From: an uncultured Rhodospirillales bacterium | Lineage (GTDB): Bacteria; Pseudomonadota; Alphaproteobacteria; Acetobacterales; Acetobacteraceae | DNA length: 5,256 bases | Direction of reading: 5' to 3' | Assembly (NCBI GenBank): GCA_903844785.1 | Contig: CAIMVB010000508.1 | Span: 1-5,256, forward strand | Shown: positions 1 through 5,256 of the stretch, one piece after another | Layout of the letters: each line of letters begins with the position of its first letter | Position numbering within the stretch: position 1 is the stretch's first letter | Position numbers and translations under genes: made by a program | Notes under the pieces: generated by a model | What the model saw: only the letters and a program-made list of their open reading frames with translations | Database searches by the model: none | Told to the model about the DNA's origin: nothing

Positions 1-62
1 AGCGCATCCGCCAGCAATTTGCCGCCTGTCCGCCCCGCCTGCCCCGTTTTCGCTTCAGCCAT
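1..62 (-). CDS. N-terminal fragment of a possible TPP-dependent (acetolactate synthase-like) enzyme
   Basis: Only the first 20 complete codons are visible; the gene continues past the low-coordinate edge. The peptide starts MAEAKTGQAG and continues RTGGKLLADAL. The start is an ATG at 62-60 preceded by a purine-rich GGGGAAG (74-68) five bases upstream, a reasonable Shine-Dalgarno site. A short, variable, Ala/Gly-rich leader followed by R-T-G-G-x-x-L-x-x-A-L matches what I remember of the opening of thiamine-diphosphate-binding enzymes of the acetolactate synthase large-subunit family, where this segment begins the first helix of the pyrimidine-binding domain. No cofactor or catalytic motif is visible, so the family call is inference from about ten residues. 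The gene lies about 45 bases beyond the likely terminator of the efflux operon, which suggests its own transcription unit. It could equally be an unrelated protein. Confidence 0.5.
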   Translation of the reverse strand, partial: MAEAKTGQAGRTGGKLLADA

Positions 63-67
63 AGCCG

Positions 68-74
68 CTTCCCC
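68..74 (-). promoter_or_regulatory. Ribosome binding site of the downstream partial gene
   Basis: Read on the minus strand this is GGGGAAG, followed by a five-base spacer and then ATG at 62-60. It is only a partial match to the anti-Shine-Dalgarno complement, but it sits at a suitable distance and is the main support for the start chosen for that gene. Confidence 0.45.
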
Positions 75-107
75 AAGAGATTCGAAATCTTGAGAAAGCT
101 AGCGCAG

Positions 108-133
108 AAAACCGGGGCTTGAAATCACCCCGG
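108..133 (-). terminator. Probable rho-independent terminator of the efflux operon
   Basis: On the minus strand CCGGGG (133-128) and CCCCGG (117-112) form a perfect six-base-pair GC stem around a ten-base loop. The stem is followed directly by UUUU (111-108) and then CUG. It starts 15 bases after the permease stop codon and is in the right orientation to end the adaptor-permease transcript. The U tract is short, so termination may be partial. Strength was judged by eye with no folding energy computed. Confidence 0.55.
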
Positions 134-140
134 CCCGGAA

Positions 141-160
141 GGCAGCGTTATTCCGCTGCC
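141..160 (-). repeat. Perfect inverted repeat bracketing the permease stop codon
   Basis: GGCAGCG (160-154 on the minus strand) and CGCTGCC (147-141) are perfect complements, seven base pairs around a six-base loop GAATAA. The loop holds the last sense codon and the TAA stop of the RND permease. No U run follows, so on its own it is not a canonical terminator. It could stabilise the mRNA 3' end, assist the hairpin at 133-112, or be chance. Confidence 0.55.
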
Positions 161-3100
161 TGGTGCCCATGCCCGCTGGCGGGCTTGGCTTCCAATTCGG
201 CCAATTTGGCCGCGATGGCGCCAATCGGCTTGGTATAGGGGGCAAGCAGCAGATAAAGCGCCGGCACCGCGTAAAGTGTCACGATAGTGGAAAGCGTAAT
301 GCCGCCCACAATCACCACGCCTAAGGCTTGCCGGCTTTCCGCCCCCGCCCCGGTTGCCATGGCAAGCGGCACGGCCCCCAACACTGTGGCGATGGAGGTC
401 ATCAAAATGGGGCGTAACCGCACCACGGATGCTTCCAGCACCGCATCCCGCACACTCATACCACGATCTCGGAGTTGATTGGCGAATTCCACCACCAGAA
501 TGCCGTTCTTTGCCATCAACCCAATCAGCAACACCATGCCGATCTGGCTGAACACGTTCAGCGTCTGCCCCGTCATCCAAAGCGCGAGCAAGCCCCCGGT
601 CACCGCAAGCGGTGTGGAAAGCAGAATGACAAAGGGGTGGATGAAGCTTTCAAACTGCGCTGCCAGCACCAGGAACACGACCAACAGCGCCAGCGCGAAG
701 GTCACGTAAAGCGCGCCGGAGCTTTCGCGGAATTCCAGGCTCTGTCCCAGATAGGAAATACGCGCTTCCTGCGGCAGCACTTCCTTCGCGGTCAGGTCCA
801 GGAAATCCAATGCGTCACCCAGCGAATAGCCGGGGGCCAGAGATGCGGTAATGGTAATGGCGCGCACGCGATCCTGCCGAGAAAGGGTTTGCGCGCGGGC
901 ACGTTCGGAAAGTGCCACCACATTGGAAAGCGGCACTAGCCCGCCGGTACCGGTGCGCACAAAAACATTCTGCAAATCATAAGGCGAAAGCCGGGCGGAT
1001 TCAGGCGCCTGCAACAGCACCTTATATTCCTGGCCGCCGACCACATAGGTGGTGACTTCGCGCGACCCCATCATGGTTTCAATGGTGCGGCCCACGGCAG
1101 CGATGGAAATGCCAAGATCAGCCGCCTTGCGCCTATCAATATCTACGCGCACTTCCGGCTTGGTTTCCTTGAAATTATGGTCAAGGTTCAACAGCCGCGT
1201 ATTGGTGCGCGCCTTTTCAAGGAAAGTATCGCGCCAGCGAACCAGCGTATCGTAATCCGGTCCGCCAATCACGAATTGCACTGGTGGCTGAAAACCGCGC
1301 TGCCCCAGTGAAGGTGGGTTCAGGGCGAAGCCACGAATGCCCGGAATACCTGCCACCAGGGGAAAGATTTCCGATGCAATAGCTTGCTGTTTACGCTCAC
1401 GCTCGTTCCAGGGCGCAAGTCGGACAAAGACATTGGCAATATTGCCAACAGCGGGACGCTGGAAACCGCCAACGGTTGCAAAAACGGCATAGGCTTCGCC
1501 ATTATCAATGTAGCGTTGCAATAGCCTTTCCAACTGCATCACATGATCAATCGTATAGGGAAAGGAAGCGCCCTCAGGGCCGGTGGTCGGGATGATCACC
1601 ACGCCACGATCTTCAGTGGGCGCGAATTCCTTGGGCAGCGCATTAAACAATACCACCGCGAAAAGCGACATCGCCGCAGATGCACCCATCACCAGCACTG
1701 GCGCGCGCAAGGCGCGATCCAGCGTCCAGCGCAGCCCCTCATTCAAGCCAAGGAAGAAGGGCTCAGTCACACGCACCAAAAGGCTTTCCCCCTCATGCGC
1801 GCGTAGCAATTTGGAACACATCATTGGGGTGAGCGTGAGTGCGATCAGACCTGAAAAAAATACGGATGCCGCCAAGGCAAGACCAAATTCTGTAAACAGC
1901 CGGCCCGTATTGCCGCCCATGAAGGACAAGGGGACAAAGACCGAAATCAACACCAATGTTGTCGCAATCACGGCAAAAGCGATTTCGCGCGACCCGAGCA
2001 AAGAAGCCAATAAAGGCTCCTCACCCAATTCGATCCGGCGGTGCACGTTTTCGAGCACCACAATCGCGTCATCCACCACAAGGCCAATGGCCAGCACCAG
2101 GCCAAGCAGGGTCAGCACATTCACCGAAAAACCCATCACGGCCATGGCCATGAAGGAAGCCACGATGGAAACCGGAATGGCAACAGCGGGAATAATGGTG
2201 GCGCGCACGGAACGCAGAAACAGGAAGATCACGCCCACCACGAGCAGCAGGGCAATCATCAACGCGTGCTCAACCTCATAGATGGATTGCGCGATGAAAA
2301 GGCTTTCATCATAGCCAATGGTAGTATCAACCCCAGGCGGTAAGCTGGGTTTGAGGCGTTCCAATTCTGCCTTCACACCATCTGCAACGGAAAGCGTATT
2401 GGCAGTCGATTGCCGGTAGATCCCAAGCCCAATCGCCGGGCGCCCATTGATCCGGTAACCGCCCCTTGTATCTTCAGCGCCAATCTCAATCCGCGCCACC
2501 TCCCCCAGCAATACCTGCGCGCCGCCAGCCCCACGCGCAACAACCACCTGACGGAATTGATCGGGTGAGCTCATTCGCGTGTCGGTGCGCACAGTCAATT
2601 CCCGCGCCGCACTTTCAATGCGTCCGCCCGGCAATTCGACATTCTCGCGCCGAATTGCGTCTTCCACATCCTGCACGGTCAGCCCGCGCGCGGCCATGGC
2701 TTGCCGATCCAGCCAAATACGCATGGAAAAGCGCCGCTCCCCCAGGATCAGCACCTGCGCAACACCTTCCACAATCGCCAACCGATCCACAATGCGTTGG
2801 CGCGCCACATCTGTTAGGTCCAGTGGGGAGAGTGTTTCGGAATTCAGCGCAATCCACAAAATGGGCCGGCTATCGCCATCCACCTTTTGCACAATCGGCG
2901 TATCGGCCTGTTCCGGCAGGCGCGCCAAAGCACGCGCCACGCGGTCTCGGGCATCATTGGCCGCGCTATCCACATCGCGCGTCAGTCGGAATTCAAGCGT
3001 GATCTGGCTTCGTTCATCGCGCGATTGGGATTGGATGGATTTGATCCCCTCAATCCCCGCCACAGCGCCTTCCAGGATTTCTGTGATCTGATTATCCACC

Positions 3101-3273
3101 ACCGGCGCCGAAGCACCGCGATAGGTGGTGATGATCTGAATGATCGGAGGGTCGATCTTCGGGTATTCCCGGATCGGCATTTTGAACAAAGCCGCCAGAC
3201 CAAGCACAATCAGCATCAAGCTGATCACTGTCGCAAAGACCGGCCGTTTGATCGAGGTATCGGAAAGGACCAT
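148..3273 (-). CDS. RND-family (HAE-1 type) multidrug efflux permease, inner-membrane subunit
   Basis: This is a complete 1041-aa proton/drug antiporter, the usual length for the AcrB/MexB-like hydrophobe/amphiphile efflux family. It starts with the typical cytoplasmic stretch and TM1 (about 11-30, after SIKRPVFA). A large periplasmic porter/docking region follows (about 31-334), then TM2-TM6 (about 335-483), TM7 near 525-543, a second periplasmic region (about 544-853) and TM8-TM12 (about 855-1008). TM4 carries the family's G-x-x-x-D-D signature (G397, D401, D402; GLVVDDAIVVLENV), the pair that relays protons. TM10 has K922 in LMAKNGILVVEFA and TM11 has RLRPILMTS with R954, which match the other charged relay positions of AcrB, so the pump looks functional. 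The tail is short and cytoplasmic and ends GHGHQAAE. The ATG start lies 15 bases after the adaptor stop, with AAGG upstream. Substrates cannot be predicted, but the DD pair and overall likeness favour organic compounds over metals. Confidence 0.97.
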   Translation of the reverse strand: MVLSDTSIKRPVFATVISLMLIVLGLAALFKMPIREYPKIDPPIIQIITTYRGASAPVVDNQITEILEGAVAGIEGIKSIQSQSRDERSQITLEFRLTRDVDSAANDARDRVARALARLPEQADTPIVQKVDGDSRPILWIALNSETLSPLDLTDVARQRIVDRLAIVEGVAQVLILGERRFSMRIWLDRQAMAARGLTVQDVEDAIRRENVELPGGRIESAARELTVRTDTRMSSPDQFRQVVVARGAGGAQVLLGEVARIEIGAEDTRGGYRINGRPAIGLGIYRQSTANTLSVADGVKAELERLKPSLPPGVDTTIGYDESLFIAQSIYEVEHALMIALLLVVGVIFLFLRSVRATIIPAVAIPVSIVASFMAMAVMGFSVNVLTLLGLVLAIGLVVDDAIVVLENVHRRIELGEEPLLASLLGSREIAFAVIATTLVLISVFVPLSFMGGNTGRLFTEFGLALAASVFFSGLIALTLTPMMCSKLLRAHEGESLLVRVTEPFFLGLNEGLRWTLDRALRAPVLVMGASAAMSLFAVVLFNALPKEFAPTEDRGVVIIPTTGPEGASFPYTIDHVMQLERLLQRYIDNGEAYAVFATVGGFQRPAVGNIANVFVRLAPWNERERKQQAIASEIFPLVAGIPGIRGFALNPPSLGQRGFQPPVQFVIGGPDYDTLVRWRDTFLEKARTNTRLLNLDHNFKETKPEVRVDIDRRKAADLGISIAAVGRTIETMMGSREVTTYVVGGQEYKVLLQAPESARLSPYDLQNVFVRTGTGGLVPLSNVVALSERARAQTLSRQDRVRAITITASLAPGYSLGDALDFLDLTAKEVLPQEARISYLGQSLEFRESSGALYVTFALALLVVFLVLAAQFESFIHPFVILLSTPLAVTGGLLALWMTGQTLNVFSQIGMVLLIGLMAKNGILVVEFANQLRDRGMSVRDAVLEASVVRLRPILMTSIATVLGAVPLAMATGAGAESRQALGVVIVGGITLSTIVTLYAVPALYLLLAPYTKPIGAIAAKLAELEAKPASGHGHQAAE

Positions 3274-3282
3274 GATTTTGCG

Positions 3283-3286
3283 CCTT
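3283..3286 (-). promoter_or_regulatory. Ribosome binding site of the RND permease
   Basis: Read on the minus strand, AAGG lies in the 15-base gap between the adaptor TGA (3291-3289) and the permease ATG (3273-3271), nine bases before the ATG. It supports translation of the permease from this ATG as the second gene of the operon. A TAA formed by neighbouring bases is out of frame and has no role. Confidence 0.5.
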
Positions 3287-3288
3287 AT

Positions 3289-4404
3289 TCAGCTTGTCGG
3301 GCGGGTCAGCGTTTCAATGACGCGTACTGGCGCATTCGGGCGAAGCCGCTGAATGCCGCGCACGACAACAGGTTCGCCCTCGGCCAGGCCCTGGCGGATT
3401 TCAACCTCACCCGGCAGGCGCAGCCCAAGGCGTACTTCCTGGCGCCTGGCTTGGCCATCACGGATCACATAAACAAAGGCGCGATCCCCAACCGGGTCTA
3501 TCGCTTCTTCCGGGATCAGCAGGGCGGTTGGCCTTTCTTCCAGCACCATTTCCACATTCAGAAACAGGCCAGGGCGCAGCGCTTCATCCGCATTGTCGAA
3601 TTCACTGATCACGCGCACGCTGCGGGTTGCGGGGTCAATGCGCGTATCAATAATGGCGACCTGGCCATTGAAGCGCCGATCGCCATAGGCAACGCTGCGC
3701 GCGGTAACCTGCCGACCAAGCTGTACACGCGCCAGATAGACTTCAGGCACAGAAAATTCCACGCGCACGCGGGAAAAATCATCCAAGGTAGTAATCGCCG
3801 TGCCGGGCTGGATCAGCGCACCAAGGCTCACTTGCCGCAAACCCACCCGCCCGCTGAAGGGGGCGGTCACGCGCAATTCTTCAAGCTTTGCATCCGCCTG
3901 CCGCACGCGGCCTTCCGCCTGACGCGCCACGGCTTCCAGCGTATCCAAGCGCTGTGCTGCAATGGTCTGGCCTGCCTGCAGACCGCGTGCGCGCTGCAAT
4001 TGGTTGCGCGCATCATCCAATATGGCCCGCGCCTGATCCAATTCCGCCGAAAGCGCAGCGCTATCCAATTCCACCAGGGTTTCACCGGCCTGCACCTTCT
4101 GGCCTTCGGTGAAACGAATTTGCGTGACAATGCCAACAATCTTGCCGGTAATGGTCACCGCTTCGCGCGCGCGCACGGTGCCAACGCTTTCAACCTTATC
4201 AACCACGACGCCAGAACGTACCGCCTGCACCACCACGCCGACGGGACCGGAAGGGCCACCCCGCGCAGGGCCCTGGGCCGTATTGGATTGCAAGCCCACC
4301 AATTCCAATGGCTTGGGCAGGCCCCATTCTTCAGCTTTGTAATGCCAAGCCGCGCCGGCGCCGGCGATCAGGGCCAAAAGGCCTAGCTGCGTAATGGTCC
4401 GCAT
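3289..4404 (-). CDS. RND efflux periplasmic adaptor (membrane fusion protein, HlyD/AcrA-like)
   Basis: This 371-aa adaptor would bridge the RND permease encoded next to it and an outer-membrane channel. An N-terminal hydrophobic segment (about residues 5-19, LGLLALIAGAGAAW) serves as membrane anchor or uncleaved signal. There is no lipobox cysteine, so it is not an AcrA-style lipoprotein. A Gly/Pro-rich linker (about 45-56) leads to the first half of the lipoyl-like domain (about 72-113, with FTEGQKVQAGETLVELD). An alpha-helical hairpin rich in Ala, Gln, Arg and Glu follows (about 114-174), then the second lipoyl half (about 176-207, VTAPFSGRVG). The beta-barrel is at about 210-290 (with IDPATRSVRV) and the membrane-proximal domain at about 291-365 (LLIPEEAI). 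Length and domain order are typical. I chose the ATG at 4404-4402 because GGA lies five bases upstream. A TTG at 4419-4417 would add MGWND. The RND permease follows 15 bases later, clearly in the same operon. Confidence 0.95.
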   Translation of the reverse strand: MRTITQLGLLALIAGAGAAWHYKAEEWGLPKPLELVGLQSNTAQGPARGGPSGPVGVVVQAVRSGVVVDKVESVGTVRAREAVTITGKIVGIVTQIRFTEGQKVQAGETLVELDSAALSAELDQARAILDDARNQLQRARGLQAGQTIAAQRLDTLEAVARQAEGRVRQADAKLEELRVTAPFSGRVGLRQVSLGALIQPGTAITTLDDFSRVRVEFSVPEVYLARVQLGRQVTARSVAYGDRRFNGQVAIIDTRIDPATRSVRVISEFDNADEALRPGLFLNVEMVLEERPTALLIPEEAIDPVGDRAFVYVIRDGQARRQEVRLGLRLPGEVEIRQGLAEGEPVVVRGIQRLRPNAPVRVIETLTRPTS

Positions 4405-4569
4405 ATCATTCCAACCCAAGCCGCCCCCGCAGGACCGGCACCATGGCAGAGCGCGACCGCAAAAGCGGCCCCGAACCGCGGGAAAGAGCCAAGCGACATC
4501 GCCAAGCCCAAACAGCTTTCTGCCGCGCTACGCAGGCCCCGGCAAGTTTCCCTTTTTTTAGATATCGCG
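4405..4569. other. Intergenic spacer between the ABC ATPase gene and the efflux operon
   Basis: These 165 bases separate two co-directional, functionally unrelated genes and should hold the promoter and any operator of the efflux operon. I see no good -35/-10 pair on the minus strand. Just after the ABC stop there is a run of seven A (minus strand, 4559-4553), within which an in-frame backup TAA begins (4560-4558). A 5-bp inverted repeat lies at 4544-4540/4525-4521 and a 4-bp one (CCGC/GCGG around four A) near 4457-4468; neither is followed by a U run on the minus strand. No small gene or structured RNA is convincing here. Confidence 0.4.
4409..4412 (-). promoter_or_regulatory. Ribosome binding site deciding the adaptor start
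   Basis: On the minus strand this reads GGAA, four bases before ATG at 4404-4402 (TTGGAATGATATG). It favours that ATG over the in-frame TTG five codons upstream, although a G-rich stretch also precedes the TTG, so the choice is not certain. Confidence 0.4.
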
Positions 4570-5256
4570 TCAGCCCCCGGCCGGGGTCAGGCGGATACAG
4601 CGCGCCTGCCGCCCGGGCGAGATCTGCCGCAGCGCCGGCACCCCGGTCTGGCAGCCATCAATCACCTCAGCACAGCGGGGCGCGAAGGCGCAGCCTTCCG
4701 GCACCTTATCCAGCATGGGCGGCGCGCCGGGGATGGTGGTCAGGCGCTTGCCACGCATGCCGGCATGCACCGTCGCGCCCAAAAGCCCCTTGGCGTAAGG
4801 GTGGAGCGGGCCGGCCATCAGCGCGCCGACGGGGCCTTCTTCCACCACCTTGCCGGCATACATCACCGCCACGCGGTCGGCGATTTCGCCCGCAACGCCA
4901 AGGTCATGCGTCACAAACACCACGCCCATGCCAAGCTGTTCCTGCAGGGAACGCAGCAGCAGCAGCACCTGGATCTGCACCGTGGCATCCAATGCCGTGG
5001 TCGGTTCATCGGCCAACAGCAGCTTCGGGCGGCAGGCGAGTGCCACCGCAATCATGGCGCGCTGCCTGAGCCCGCCTGATAATTCATGCGGGTAGGCAGA
5101 CAGCCGGCGCTTGGCGGAGGGGATTTGCACCAATTCCAGCAATTCCAAGGCCCTGGCATCGGCGGCGCTGCGGCTGGCACCCTCATGGCGCTGCACGGTT
5201 TCGGCGATTTGCCGCCCGATGGTGAACACCGGGTCAAGCGCCGTCATGGGTTCCTG
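4570..5256 (-). CDS. Oligopeptide/dipeptide ABC importer ATP-binding protein (DppD/OppD class), C-terminal part
   Basis: The gene is cut by the high-coordinate edge and 228 residues are visible. The frame stays open to the edge, where it reads Q-E-P-M-T-A-L-D-P, the Q-loop of this family. The ATG at 5247-5245 is therefore internal, and roughly the first 80-100 residues with the Walker A motif are missing. In order come the Q-loop (visible residue 1), the ABC signature LSGGLRQR (59-66), Walker B LLLADEPTTALD (79-90) and the switch histidine in FVTHD (H117). The C-terminal oligopeptide-transporter extension follows, with LHPYAKGLL, IPGAPP and the GCAFAPRC cysteine motif. It should hydrolyse ATP at the cytoplasmic face to drive uptake of peptides or related solutes (nickel and some glycosides are also carried by this family). 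Its partner permease, second ATPase and binding-protein genes probably lie beyond the edge. It ends in TGA with a second in-frame stop (TAA) three codons later. The signature has L where M or Q is commoner. Confidence 0.94.
   Translation of the reverse strand, partial: QEPMTALDPVFTIGRQIAETVQRHEGASRSAADARALELLELVQIPSAKRRLSAYPHELSGGLRQRAMIAVALACRPKLLLADEPTTALDATVQIQVLLLLRSLQEQLGMGVVFVTHDLGVAGEIADRVAVMYAGKVVEEGPVGALMAGPLHPYAKGLLGATVHAGMRGKRLTTIPGAPPMLDKVPEGCAFAPRCAEVIDGCQTGVPALRQISPGRQARCIRLTPAGG

Noticed and set aside
199..211. Inverted repeat GGCCAATTTGGCC near the permease 3' end
   Set aside because: It is within the coding sequence for the Ala/Leu/Glu-rich tail, has no U run, and is easily explained by codon content.
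125..580. A 151-codon minus-strand open frame in another frame at the 3' end of the permease gene
   Set aside because: It overlaps the permease coding sequence out of frame. The Gly/Arg/His/Cys-rich product is typical of a frame shadow, and the permease is complete without it, so there is no frameshift.
1583..2281. A 232-codon plus-strand open frame inside the permease gene
   Set aside because: Its composition is Ser/Thr/Arg/Lys-rich and low in complexity, with no family resemblance. It is entirely antisense to conserved transmembrane segments of the permease.
2887..4386. A 499-codon open frame on the plus strand, antisense to the adaptor and the start of the permease
   Set aside because: It runs opposite two well-supported genes and across their junction. 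The product is rich in His, Arg, Gln and Asn with no recognisable domain, as expected from the complement of GC-rich coding DNA.
4553..4559. A run of seven T on the plus strand, resembling a terminator U tract
   Set aside because: It would act only on plus-strand transcripts and no plus-strand gene is supported upstream; no strong GC hairpin directly precedes it. On the minus strand it is an A run.
4755..4768. A perfect 14-base palindrome, GCATGCCGGCATGC
   Set aside because: It lies inside the ABC ATPase gene and encodes ordinary residues. Roughly 0.3 perfect 14-base palindromes are expected by chance in a window this long.
4443..5069. A 208-codon plus-strand open frame starting in the intergenic spacer
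   Set aside because: Most of it is antisense to the ABC ATPase. It is Pro/Arg/Ala-rich with no domain, and its start has no convincing ribosome binding site.

Overview
The window is GC-rich proteobacterial chromosomal DNA. An RND/MFP efflux pair, a Gram-negative envelope system, fixes it as Gram-negative. Codon choice and the style of the proteins suggest an alphaproteobacterium, perhaps Rhodospirillales or Acetobacteraceae, but that placement is an impression and not a measurement. All supported genes lie on the minus strand, so transcription runs from high to low coordinates. Base composition looks uniform across the genes, and I see no insertion sequence, tRNA, rRNA, CRISPR array or phage gene.

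In order of transcription: (1) 5256-4570 is the C-terminal 228 residues of an oligopeptide/dipeptide-type ABC importer ATPase (DppD/OppD class), whose N-terminus lies outside the window. (2) 4569-4405 is a 165-base spacer with no convincing terminator or promoter. (3) 4404-3289 is a 371-aa periplasmic adaptor (membrane fusion protein) of an RND efflux pump. (4) 3273-148, 15 bases further on, is the complete 1041-aa inner-membrane RND permease of the HAE-1 (hydrophobe/amphiphile efflux) type. (5) Two consecutive inverted repeats follow at 160-141 and 133-112. The second is followed by four U residues and is a plausible intrinsic terminator. (6) 62-1 is the first 20 codons of another gene, possibly a thiamine-diphosphate enzyme of the acetolactate synthase-like group.

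The adaptor and permease form a clear two-gene operon: same strand, 15-base gap, matched protein families. Together they would make the inner-membrane and periplasmic parts of a proton-driven tripartite efflux pump. The outer-membrane channel (TolC/OprM type) is not here and would have to come from elsewhere in the genome. The ABC ATPase and the downstream enzyme appear functionally unrelated to the pump. The window is ordinary. I found no evidence of a new kind of system, and the findings are modest points about gene ends, start choice and context.
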